Source of the DNA: Symsagittifera roscoffensis
Lineage: Eukaryota; Xenacoelomorpha; Acoela; Convolutidae
Direction of reading: 5' to 3'
Assembly (NCBI RefSeq): GCF_963678635.1
Contig: NW_026971671.1
Span: forward strand, 1 to 64,000
Length of the DNA: 64,000 nt
In this document: one piece after another, positions 30,931 through 42,133 of the stretch
How the letters are laid out: every line of letters begins with the position of its first letter
Position numbering within the stretch: position 1 is the first letter of the stretch
Position numbers and translations under genes: made by a program
Notes under the pieces: generated by a model
Told to the model about the DNA's origin: nothing
Database searches by the model: none
What the model saw: the letters and a program-made list of their open reading frames with translations, nothing else

Positions 30931-33889
30931 GATTGAGCCAACATTTGTATTATTCTTGAGTGAGAGTTCTTGTAAGCGTGTGCTATCGTTGTTTTCTGGG
31001 CGAAGATTTCCGCTAAGGCTTTCTGCGTTTTTCAAATTGGGTTTTATGAAGTGGTGTAGTAAATTTAAAAGCGACTTCTATTTCGAGGTAGATTTAAAAA
31101 CGTGTTTTTTTGATTTCAATACCGTCGATTTTTTTTAGAATTTTGTCTGTTTGATATTATTTTATTGGGGTTGATCTTTTTCAAAAGAGATTGATTCAAT
31201 AATTTTTTTTTGGTGAAACTTATTCATTCTTGCGGGGATTTTAGCAACAAGAAATGTGGTACACGTGTCTTCCGTAAACCAAACTTTGGTTGCCTGTGCT
31301 TGGCGTGGTAGGTTCGCAATAACCAAGGTCATTTTACAAGGTAAGCGTGTTCCATGATATGGTATGGTATCACGTTTTAAATCAGGTGTTAATTAATTTT
31401 TTGAAATTGAGTTTTCTAGTCGAAAAAAAACCTTTGTTTTTTATCTGCTTTACAATTAGAGAGGTTGTTATTTCCAAAGTGTGATATCCAGTTTTTGTCA
31501 TGCATGTCATAATTTAAACATCCGTGTGCGCCGTGAAACTGATAATGATCGTCTAATTTATAACGACCTTTGTATCTTTCGAGCTCTGCTTGATGTGCAG
31601 AGTCTGCGAAGACTTGAAATTTTATTAATTTACGATTCGTGCCCTTTATTTAGTGTTAATTTTAATCGTATTAGTTTTTTTGCAATCTTCAGGGTTATTA
31701 TGCAATAGTTTTTTGTGTTGCTTTGGTAAAATGGTTCGCAATCGATTCTAGTTTTGCTTGAGTTTGAAACTTATGAGCAATGTAATTTTTTCTCTGAAAA
31801 ATTTGCTGTGAGTTTATATCCTGTTAAGGTTATTGCTCACGCTTTTAAGTAAAATTTTGCTGTTGTATTTGATGATTCTATATCTTGTGGTTGTGATTGG
31901 CAATGGGTTACTTGACATATTGCGAACTTATGTAGCGTTTTTTTATCTTTGGTAGTGATAGAGGTAGTGGGTGATGACCTAAATTGTTAAATTTCAGTGT
32001 ATCTTCATTTTTATGTGTTAGATTGTCTTGAACAAGAATCTCTATATTATGTTCAAGCATGTCTTTTGGATGTCGTGTCTATGTTGTAATCGGTTTAGTG
32101 CCTAATTATGTAATCTATTACTCTCAAGTTGTTGATCAAATAGGGGAAGGGTGCTACGAATGTATTCTAATCTCATCGAAGTGGTAGTTTTGTTGCTAAA
32201 AACTCTCGATTTCTATCGTTTAAAGTTGTAGCGAATAATAACGGAAGTGTGGGTGTTGGAGTTTCACTTATTGTTGAAGGGGTTGATGGTAGTGATAGGG
32301 TTTCTGTTAGTAAGAAGGAGATGTCTGATGATATATCTACAGGGTCGTTTACTAAATTTGGTTCACCTTGAGTGAATGCTTGTGAAATCCAATCTGGAGC
32401 ACGTTGTGTTGAAGTGGGGGGATTATAATGATTTTCACGAATTTGTTAGGAAGTAGGCATTGATCCTAAATGAATCGATAAAACATTTGGAGTGTTTTGT
32501 TGTGAAATTGTAGCGATTTTGAATTGTATTACTAGAAAGATCTAAAGGATTGTGAGATGGTGATGAGGGTACAATAAAATGAACTCTGGGTGTTGAAACG
32601 TTTTATATTTCTTCGGGGATGGGTAACTTGTCTTACTGTACTAGAGGTTTGACTTTGTTTTTGGCGTGATTTTCTAGTTCTATTAATATCTTGTTGCAGT
32701 GTAGGGTAGATGTTGTACTTTGGTTTCTATAAAGCCTCTCTTAGAGGTGCGTGAGGAATTGCTGGTATCAAATGTTCAGATAATGATGAGTGTCTTTCTT
32801 CGATTGTATAGGGATTTTTTGAAATGAAATGCGTGCCAATAAATGAGAGTGGTTTTTTTGACTAGATGTTGGTGGTGTGGGGGGTAGGGGGGGGGGGTGG
32901 TCATGGGAGGTCGCGGTCGGTGGGGATTGTTGAGTTGGTTGTTGATTAGCAATTCTGGAATGTTTTAACTATTTTTCTTCTTCATTAAACCTCAAAGTAT
33001 TCTTCTATAAAAAAGATTAAGAGATTTTTTGCTAGTGCAAAGGTGTCTACTGCTATTTTTATGCATTTAAAAAATGTCAAATTAGGGAAACTAGAAAGTT
33101 GGCAAAAGTTAAATAAAAAAAGAAAAGGAGGTAGTCAGCAGTTTAAAGAATTCATAGTTGGTTTTTATGAGGGATCGAAAAACTAAAAAGAAGCTGCAAA
33201 AAACAATGAACAGAAGAACTAATATTTCTAAGGTATCTATAATAGAAATATACGAAGTTGAAGAAATATTGCAAAAAAAGATGTTTTGAAGTGTTTTTTT
33301 AAGATATTGAACAGTTCGAAAGAGCAGCGTTTGAGAAATGATTTGTTTCTTCGAATTATTTTTTTTGGCTTGAAAATCGAGTGTGGTGGGATTTTTTATT
33401 GATTTTGACAAGTGTGTTGGTTTTGGGCATTTTTTGATGAAGAAAAGTCTGAAGGTCTAGGAATGTGCTTCCTAGTTTATTTTTTTTTATTGGATAATAA
33501 TGGTTTTGTGAAGTTATACCGATTTTAAGCTAAATGATAATGGCAGATTTTGTCGTTAGGTTTATTCAATAATTTTGCATGTGGGAAATGTGGGGTAAAA
33601 TTTGAGACAAAAACGTTGATTTTTGTACTGAATGATAGGGGAGGTTGTAAAGATTTTATTTTGTATATTTGATTTGTCAAATATGAGCGTGATGCCTTTT
33701 TTGAATTGTAGGTCTTTTAGTTACAGTTTCATATCGATTTGAAAATAGCAATTTGATGGCTAGTGAAGTGGTGTCAAAGTGGGGTGACGTCTCAAAATGA
33801 TTCTGATTGGATAGTTTTGAACTATTTGTTCAAGTTTTAAAATAAAATATTGAGAAAGAAACATTCGAAATAGTTTGAAATGATCTGAG
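30931..33889 (-). pseudogene. 3' internal region of family A element, possible env-like remnant
   Basis: Downstream of pol on the minus strand there is protein-like but very broken sequence. The frame 33411-33109 (100 codons) ends with a hydrophobic segment, LEILVLLFIVFCSFFLVF, followed by a short polar tail, like a membrane anchor. Further on come a Pro-rich stretch around 32900 (over the 11-G run), a Ser/Thr/Pro-rich stretch around 32370-32200, and Asn/Ser-Thr pairs around 31850-31750. An envelope-like third ORF is possible for a Ty3/gypsy element. I see no signal peptide, cleavage site or fusion peptide, and every frame has many stops. Confidence 0.35.
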
Positions 33890-34768
33890 TTTAAAGAAAG
33901 TATCTAATTAATTAGAGGTAACTTCTGAAATTCAACTTTCTTAAATTTTTTAAATTGTGGAATAAACGTTTTATAATCTTTTCGTGGCTGACTTCGGAGT
34001 CGTGATGATTTGCGCTGTCGTGATTTTCCTTTTGTTTCTTGTGGTAAAATTTTTCCTTCTAGTTTGCGATTAGTATTTTGTTTTGTGGTATTTGCTTTCG
34101 GTATTTCTGTAGATTTTCTGGTGAAGTGGTTTCAATTAGTTTGTTTTCATATGCATTTAGGAAAGATGATGAATCATTCAAGTTTTGATTTTTCTTTGGT
34201 CATTGTTCTCTGAGGGTTCAAGTTCAACTTTTAGTCCTGTAGAGGATCATAAATGCGTCTGTTCTCTGAGGGTTCAAGTTCAACTTTTAACCCTGTAGAG
34301 GATTATAAATGCGTCAATTTGCAAAAGGTGTATTTTTTTGGGTAATATGTTATAATAATGTTTCTATTTTGAACTCTTTTTTTGTTAGAATCTATAAATT
34401 TATTTGTAACATCAGTGGGTTTGTCAATTTTTGATTTGGTTCTTTTCGGATAGGTTGCTTTTTTCAGATATTCCTTCTTATGTTATAAAAATTGGTAAAA
34501 AAACATATGTTCCGATATATAAATTGGTGGCTGGTATCAATCGTGAACTTATTTCCGATTGAAAGTTTTGTTTTTTAAAAGATTTTTGGCTATTCTTTGA
34601 CAAATTTCCTTGCGTTTTTGTCTTGGTTTAAAGTCCATTCTGTATGTGTACCAGAAGCTAATTTTAGTAGTTTTAGAAGCTAATTCTTTTGTAGATTGAC
34701 AATAACCTTGTGCGTTTTTTGAGGAAGTTGCTGTGAACACTATCGGTTTTCGGGGGTTTCGATTGAAA
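33890..34768 (-). pseudogene. Integrase C-terminal region of family A, copy 1
   Basis: The frame 34740-34549 contains SSKNAQGYCQ.., then DFKPRQKRKEICQRIAKNLLK, the basic helical segment after the catalytic core in these integrases. It continues with interruptions to a very basic tail, KSRQRKSSRLRSQPRKDYKT, at about 34020-33960. A 56 bp segment is tandemly repeated inside it (34204-34315). The upstream end is cut at 34768 by the duplication junction. The complete upstream part exists only in the second unit. Confidence 0.6.
34204..34315. repeat. 56 bp tandem repeat, two units
   Basis: TGTTCTCTGAGGGTTCAAG..TGCGTC occurs twice head to tail with four or five differences. Present also at 39802-39913 in the duplicated unit. 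It lies inside the integrase C-terminal pseudogene. Confidence 0.95.
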
Positions 34769-37700
34769 GTTTTTGGGGATTAACAGTTCGGTCGAAAATC
34801 AGTTTTTTCGACAAAATTGGGGTGTTTCTCGTGTCTAAATGGGAGATAAGTAGTATAATAAGGATAATAACCCATAAGTAGTCGTTAATCGATATTACAA
34901 TATACTCCTTTGCGCCAAAATATCCGAATTAAAACCCTTAACTCGGAAATTCGCAATCGATGGAGGGTGCAATAGGACCGATCCAACTGTGCCCACCACA
35001 CTTAAGTTTTAATGAAATAGTAGCCGAACGATACTAAAATCGTATTAGCACTACCCTACAGTTGTTGTAGACGCTGTCCCTGATGCCCTCTGATGAGTCT
35101 GGAACACGTCTGTCAGCTTGCCGCTCTACCCTCCGGTCACCGGCAATATTATCATTAACGTGCTTAAACACTCAAACTACACTCTAAGGTGGGTACCTAA
35201 GCCACCAACAAAATACTCGATCTCACAATCAGAAATGATGTAAAACAATCTGAAACAACAACAATGGGAAGGTCAGATCACATCCCGTGCGGAATTATTA
35301 TGTGAACTCATATTTTACACTTTTCTACTGTTTTTGGTCTTTTTTGTTTTCAAGTAAAATTGTTTTTGGCTTTTTCTTGGTTATATGCTATTTTCGGTCA
35401 GTTTTACGCTTTCCCTTCATTTTTTTTGTCCCGGGACCTTGAGACAATTGGGCTTATGACTTCTGACCTAACCCTCTGGCCCCCGGAATTTTTGGTCTTA
35501 ACTAAGTTAAAGAGCTAAATAGTACCAGGCGGAGGGTCGGTACCTTCCGCCTAATACAATACAGGACAATAAGACATCTAACTCGGGCATATGCTTTTGA
35601 GAGGTCCACCCAGGAGCGCCATAAAAATGTCTATGTAACAGTTGCCCAAATACTACACAGTGACGGAGCGTAGAAAAAGTACCTATAGACGACTGGCCGG
35701 CGTCAATTACCTAAACTCTACACGTTTTTCACCAACTCGACCTAGCCAGTTCATTTTCTGGTCTGATTCGGGCTAAGCAAAAACTTACTTTTTTCAGGCC
35801 GTCAGTCAAACAACTTTTGATCAGCTTCCGTTTACACGCGAAGATAATCACATAGCTGTGTCTCGGATCCCCAGACTACATGACTATCATTAAAAACACG
35901 GCTCGAATATACTATTTTACTATGTTTTTGGTGACATTTCTATAATAAATCCAGTGGAGATGGGTTGACCCTTTCCTCTTTCTAGCTACTCATATTCTAA
36001 AATAACAAATAATCTCGGTGTTAATTAAAATATTTAGGGCATCAGAGTAGCTAAAAAGTTGGTTTTCTATAGTCTTTCACCATATATGAGTCTCTGGAGG
36101 CCGAGCCTCCGCTTCCGCGCTCTTCCAGTAATAACGCCGTTATTACGCTAACTTCGTGCCACGGAAGGGTACTGCTCCTTCCTTCATCGCAACTGAAGCC
36201 TCCTTTCTGGTTAATTACTTCCGTTAAGTGTCTTATCGTGCGTGATTGTCACAATAAGACGCTTCGCTTTTTCTGTCAACTTTCTTGACCGTCTGTCTCT
36301 CACTAATTTGGTTGTTGTTGTGTTTTTTCTTCCATTTTCCGGCTAAACTTGGCCACTTTTGCATTTCTCAGAAATGTAACGTCGCAATTCGAAGTTTTCT
36401 AAAAATTTTCTTCTAGAATATTTTAGCCTCATTCAAGTCAATATATGACGACTAAGGCCTATAACGTCGTTTTCGTGCTGCCACGGAAGGTTCCGCTCTG
36501 CCAATCCGGGGGAATGGTAAACTTCATGGATTGAGCCAACATTTGTATTATTCTTGAGTGAGAGTTCTTGTAAGCGTGTGCTATCGTTGTTTTCTGGGCG
36601 AAGATTTCCGCTAAGGCTTTCTGCGTTTTTCAAATTGGGTTTTATGAAGTGGTGTAGTAAATTTAAAAGCGACTTCTATTTCGAGGTAGATTTAAAAACG
36701 TGTTTTTTTGATTTCAATACCGTCGATTTTTTTTAGAATTTTGTCTGTTTGATATTATTTTATTGGGGTTGATCTTTTTCAAAAGAGATTGATTCAATAA
36801 TTTTTTTTTGGTGAAACTTATTCATTCTTGCGGGGATTTTAGCAACAAGAAATGTGGTACACGTGTCTTCCGTAAACCAAACTTTGGTTGCCTGTGCTTG
36901 GCGTGGTAGGTTCGCAATAACCAAGGTCATTTTACAAGGTAAGCGTGTTCCATGATATGGTATGGTATCACGTTTTAAATCAGGTGTTAATTAATTTTTT
37001 GAAATTGAGTTTTCTAGTCGAAAAAAAACCTTTGTTTTTTATCTGCTTTACAATTAGAGAGGTTGTTATTTCCAAAGTGTGATATCCAGTTTTTGTCATG
37101 CATGTCATAATTTAAACATCCGTGTGCGCCGTGAAACTGATAATGATCGTCTAATTTATAACGACCTTTGTATCTTTCGAGCTCTGCTTGATGTGCAGAG
37201 TCTGCGAAGACTTGAAATTTTATTAATTTACGATTCGTGCCCTTTATTTAGTGTTAATTTTAATCGTATTAGTTTTTTTGCAATCTTCAGGGTTATTATG
37301 CAATAGTTTTTTGTGTTGCTTTGGTAAAATGGTTCGCAATCGATTCTAGTTTTGCTTGAGTTTGAAACTTATGAGCAATGTAATTTTTTCTCTGAAAAAT
37401 TTGCTGTGAGTTTATATCCTGTTAAGGTTATTGCTCACGCTTTTAAGTAAAATTTTGCTGTTGTATTTGATGATTCTATATCTTGTGGTTGTGATTGGCA
37501 ATGGGTTACTTGACATATTGCGAACTTATGTAGCGTTTTTTTATCTTTGGTAGTGATAGAGGTAGTGGGTGATGACCTAAATTGTTAAATTTCAGTGTAT
37601 CTTCATTTTTATGTGTTAGATTGTCTTGAACAAGAATCTCTATATTATGTTCAAGCATGTCTTTTGGATGTCGTGTCTATGTTGTAATCGGTTTAGTGCC

Positions 37701-40366
37701 TAATTATGTAATCTATTACTCTCAAGTTGTTGATCAAATAGGGGAAGGGTGCTACGAATGTATTCTAATCTCATCGAAGTGGTAGTTTTGTTGCTAAAAA
37801 CTCTCGATTTCTATCGTTTAAAGTTGTAGCGAATAATAACGGAAGTGTGGGTGTTGGAGTTTCACTTATTGTTGAAGGGGTTGATGGTAGTGATAGGGTT
37901 TCTGTTAGTAAGAAGGAGATGTCTGATGATATATCTACAGGGTCGTTTACTAAATTTGGTTCACCTTGAGTGAATGCTTGTGAAATCCAATCTGGAGCAC
38001 GTTGTGTTGAAGTGGGGGGATTATAATGATTTTCACGAATTTGTTAGGAAGTAGGCATTGATCCTAAATGAATCGATAAAACATTTGGAGTGTTTTGTTG
38101 TGAAATTGTAGCGATTTTGAATTGTATTACTAGAAAGATCTAAAGGATTGTGAGATGGTGATGAGGGTACAATAAAATGAACTCTGGGTGTTGAAACGTT
38201 TTATATTTCTTCGGGGATGGGTAACTTGTCTTACTGTACTAGAGGTTTGACTTTGTTTTTGGCGTGATTTTCTAGTTCTATTAATATCTTGTTGCAGTGT
38301 AGGGTAGATGTTGTACTTTGGTTTCTATAAAGCCTCTCTTAGAGGTGCGTGAGGAATTGCTGGTATCAAATGTTCAGATAATGATGAGTGTCTTTCTTCG
38401 ATTGTATAGGGATTTTTTGAAATGAAATGCGTGCCAATAAATGAGAGTGGTTTTTTTGACTAGATGTTGGTGGTGTGGGGGGTAGGGGGGGGGGGTGGTC
38501 ATGGGAGGTCGCGGTCGGTGGGGATTGTTGAGTTGGTTGTTGATTAGCAATTCTGGAATGTTTTAACTATTTTTCTTCTTCATTAAACCTCAAAGTATTC
38601 TTCTATAAAAAAGATTAAGAGATTTTTTGCTAGTGCAAAGGTGTCTACTGCTATTTTTATGCATTTAAAAAATGTCAAATTAGGGAAACTAGAAAGTTGG
38701 CAAAAGTTAAATAAAAAAAGAAAAGGAGGTAGTCAGCAGTTTAAAGAATTCATAGTTGGTTTTTATGAGGGATCGAAAAACTAAAAAGAAGCTGCAAAAA
38801 ACAATGAACAGAAGAACTAATATTTCTAAGGTATCTATAATAGAAATATACGAAGTTGAAGAAATATTGCAAAAAAAGATGTTTTGAAGTGTTTTTTTAA
38901 GATATTGAACAGTTCGAAAGAGCAGCGTTTGAGAAATGATTTGTTTCTTCGAATTATTTTTTTTGGCTTGAAAATCGAGTGTGGTGGGATTTTTTATTGA
39001 TTTTGACAAGTGTGTTGGTTTTGGGCATTTTTTGATGAAGAAAAGTCTGAAGGTCTAGGAATGTGCTTCCTAGTTTATTTTTTTTTATTGGATAATAATG
39101 GTTTTGTGAAGTTATACCGATTTTAAGCTAAATGATAATGGCAGATTTTGTCGTTAGGTTTATTCAATAATTTTGCATGTGGGAAATGTGGGGTAAAATT
39201 TGAGACAAAAACGTTGATTTTTGTACTGAATGATAGGGGAGGTTGTAAAGATTTTATTTTGTATATTTGATTTGTCAAATATGAGCGTGATGCCTTTTTT
39301 GAATTGTAGGTCTTTTAGTTACAGTTTCATATCGATTTGAAAATAGCAATTTGATGGCTAGTGAAGTGGTGTCAAAGTGGGGTGACGTCTCAAAATGATT
39401 CTGATTGGATAGTTTTGAACTATTTGTTCAAGTTTTAAAATAAAATATTGAGAAAGAAACATTCGAAATAGTTTGAAATGATCTGAGTTTAAAGAAAGTA
39501 TCTAATTAATTAGAGGTAACTTCTGAAATTCAACTTTCTTAAATTTTTTAAATTGTGGAATAAACGTTTTATAATCTTTTCGTGGCTGACTTCGGAGTCG
39601 TGATGATTTGCGCTGTCGTGATTTTCCTTTTGTTTCTTGTGGTAAAATTTTTCCTTCTAGTTTGCGATTAGTATTTTGTTTTGTGGTATTTGCTTTCGGT
39701 ATTTCTGTAGATTTTCTGGTGAAGTGGTTTCAATTAGTTTGTTTTCATATGCATTTAGGAAAGATGATGAATCATTCAAGTTTTGATTTTTCTTTGGTCA
39801 TTGTTCTCTGAGGGTTCAAGTTCAACTTTTAGTCCTGTAGAGGATCATAAATGCGTCTGTTCTCTGAGGGTTCAAGTTCAACTTTTAACCCTGTAGAGGA
39901 TTATAAATGCGTCAATTTGCAAAAGGTGTATTTTTTTGGGTAATATGTTATAATAATGTTTCTATTTTGAACTCTTTTTTTGTTAGAATCTATAAATTTA
40001 TTTGTAACATCAGTGGGTTTGTCAATTTTTGATTTGGTTCTTTTCGGATAGGTTGCTTTTTTCAGATATTCCTTCTTATGTTATAAAAATTGGTAAAAAA
40101 ACATATGTTCCGATATATAAATTGGTGGCTGGTATCAATCGTGAACTTATTTCCGATTGAAAGTTTTGTTTTTTAAAAGATTTTTGGCTATTCTTTGACA
40201 AATTTCCTTGCGTTTTTGTCTTGGTTTAAAGTCCATTCTGTATGTGTACCAGAAGCTAATTTTAGTAGTTTTAGAAGCTAATTCTTTTGTAGATTGACAA
40301 TAACCTTGTGCGTTTTTTGAGGAAGTTGCTGTGAACACTATCGGTTTTCGGGGGTTTCGATTGAAA
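34769..40366. repeat. Tandem duplication of 5598 bp, unit 2
   Basis: Second copy of 29171-34768, including the LTR-like region (34769-36528), the hairpin cluster (36096-36260), the broken 3' internal region (36529-39487) and the integrase tail. It is joined on the right to the rest of the integrase gene. Confidence 0.95.
36529..39487 (-). pseudogene. 3' internal region of family A element, copy 2
   Basis: Same content as 30931-33889, including the 100-codon frame 39009-38707 with its hydrophobic segment. No difference seen by eye. Confidence 0.35.
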
Positions 40367-40930
40367 ACCATTACATATAGTTATAGTCCTAGAGTCCTAT
40401 TTATTATCATTTTCTTTTATGATACATCTAAGAAATTTCTGTAGAGAACGATTCATAACGTCGACCAAAACATTAGTCCATGGGGCATGAGATATTCGGA
40501 GTTTAAGCCTAAATGTTTTCTCTGATACTGCATTATTTTTGTATTTAGGGAACGTGAGACGGTAATGTGATGATTTCGTTACTTATGAATTCAGTGCCAT
40601 TGTCTGTGACAAGAATTTCTGGTAATCCAATTTTGGCTATGAAATGTTCGTAGAGTTTTTTGTTTGCATAATAAGCTTTTCAATGATGTACAATGTTGAG
40701 TGCTACGTAGTGGGTGAATTCATCACTTATTTTCATTACTTATGAATTTTTTCTGAGGAGGACGATGTTTTGGTGTTGATATGGTTTATTCAATAGACAT
40801 GTTCTGCAATCCTTACATAAAACTTTTTTCCAATTTGGTGCATTCGCAAAGTAACAGTTTAAGATAAAGTTTGAGGATGTTTTCTCTGATCCTGCATGAC
40901 TTTTGTATTTAGGGAACGTGAGACGTGAAA
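39488..40930 (-). pseudogene. Integrase of Ty3/gypsy-like family A
   Basis: Reading the minus strand from 40930: HAGSEKTSSNF, then NWKKVLCKDCRTC (the HHCC-type zinc-binding region), FTHYVAL (first core strand), then a frame containing IGLPEILVTDNGTEF at about 40587-40630, the DNG-x-EF signature with the second catalytic Asp. After this a foreign stretch of about 48 bases interrupts the core, which resumes near 40500 and continues as the C-terminal region 40371-40147 (74 codons from an ATG) and the basic tail to about 39560. Several stops and shifts are present. Integrases of this type insert the cDNA copy of the element. Confidence 0.8.
40513..40561. repeat. Ectopic copy of integrase zinc-finger sequence, see 40877-40925
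   Basis: TGTTTTCTCTGAT.CTGCAT..TTTTTGTATTTAGGGAACGTGAGAC occurs here and at 40877-40925 with about three differences. The right-hand occurrence is in its natural position (HAGSEK region), while this one interrupts the integrase core, so it is the inserted copy. Confidence 0.85.
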
Positions 40931-41469
40931 TGCTAGAAGTGTCATACTCAATGGTAGCCAGGGTACCTATGTTTCAGATGTTACGTTTTCCAAAAGGTTA
41001 TTTTTCTCATTTTTTGCGTTATTGAAATTACTGAATTATCTAGGGAGTGTTCTGATTCCCAAAACTGTGATATCTGGTTTCATGAGTTTTATTTTATTTT
41101 TATGCCAGGACTTTATTTGTCTAATTATAGGGTCGAGTTTTTGATATTTTTGTAATAATTTTAGTGTTATTTTGTTTGTACTTGGCAGAAAAAAAAATTT
41201 GATTTTTGGTTTTTGAAAGAGGTATATTGTCCAAAGGGTCTTGCAAATTAAAAAAAATTATGGTGTTTTTCGAATTCAGTTTTCGGGGGTCCTGTTAAAT
41301 TAATGCTATCTGTTAAGTTTTTTTTTCTATTAAAGGGAATAGATTTTTCTATACAATTTTAGTTTAGATGATGGTTTTTTTTGTGTTGAAACTGATCCAT
41401 GATGAATACGGTATCGGCTCAAATGTAGATTTTCCTACTAGATCGAATTCGTTATGCTTATCTTGGCAA

Positions 41470-41787
41470 TCAATATATTATAAAAACATGTTGTAAATTT
41501 TTTAATTTTGAATTGTCGTGATCAGTTTTCACTGCAAAATTGCATTCCAATCGTGGTGATGTTTCGTCTTTTGCAAGGAAAAGTTTTGAATTTTGTGGTA
41601 ATTCTACTGTAGTTTTCCTTGTTATTAGTTCAGATGATGTGTTTTGCCTAAATGTGTCTGGTAATGCAATGGTTTTTATATTACCAGACACCAGAGTATA
41701 TATTATGGCTGTAAAATCTCTCATAAGTGTAGAGAAACTACGTTTGGCTTGTGTAAATATTCTTGAAATTGCTGAGATAAGGTTCAT
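41470..41787 (-). pseudogene. RNase H remnant of family A, internally deleted
   Basis: A 105-codon frame with LISAISRIFTQAKRSFSTLMRDFTAIIYTL, the middle of a Ty3/gypsy RNase H, followed within about ten residues by KTIALPDTFRQN, the motif that normally ends the domain (ALPDTLSRN type). About 60-70 residues, including the third catalytic Asp, are therefore missing. The catalytic Glu of the usual RE pair reads Asp here (RD). The first Asp is in the preceding frame (YTMSDASKFG, ending 41784). Further pol linker, poorly readable, follows towards 40930. Confidence 0.75.
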
Positions 41788-42133
41788 TTTGTTTCTACTT
41801 TTATGTGGATTGTTATAGCTTCAATTCCAAATTTTGAAGCGTCAGACATAGTATAAATTGGTTGACATGGATCTGGGATCGTGTTTGATATTAAATCTGT
41901 GAGGAGAAATTTTATTTCCTCAAAACTTTTTAGGTGTTCGAATGTCCATTCAAAATCTTTTTGTCGTCTAAGGATATTATAAAACGGTCTGAGATATAGT
42001 TGCAATTAATAGACATATTAAAAAATTTATCACTCCAAGAATATCTTGGATTTTCCTTCTATTTAATGGTGGTTGAATTTCAAATAGAGCATATATGTGC
42101 AGATTTATTGGAGTGATTGTTTTTATAAAAGTG
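41784..42133 (-). pseudogene. Reverse transcriptase C-terminal part and start of RNase H, family A
   Basis: Two minus frames (42133-41977 and 42005-41784) joined by one shift. They read NLHIYALFEIQPPLNRRKIQDILGVINF, the RT thumb with the usual PP..xxLxxFLGxxNF motif, then LRPFYNILRR..FEWTFEHLKSFEEIK and PCQPIYTMSDASKFG (first RNase H Asp). The catalytic RT core is not present: the gene is cut at about 42134 by the LTR-like sequence of another copy of the same family. The first 20 codons of the open frame ending at 42192 come from that insertion. Confidence 0.8.

Larger units (their letters stand above)
29171..34768. repeat. Tandem duplication of 5598 bp, unit 1
   Basis: Repeated at 34769-40366 with an exact offset of 5598. 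Every stretch I compared, including an 11-G run (32887 and 38485 regions) and all open frames, is identical between units. The left edge is inside the LTR-like region (AGTTTTTGGGGATTAAC) and the right edge inside the integrase gene (GTTTCGATTGAAA). Confidence 0.95.

Noticed and set aside
32870-32950. PPPY-like late-domain motif on the minus strand over the 11-G run
   Set aside because: It only appears if the frame is shifted within the homopolymer, and there is no supporting gene context.
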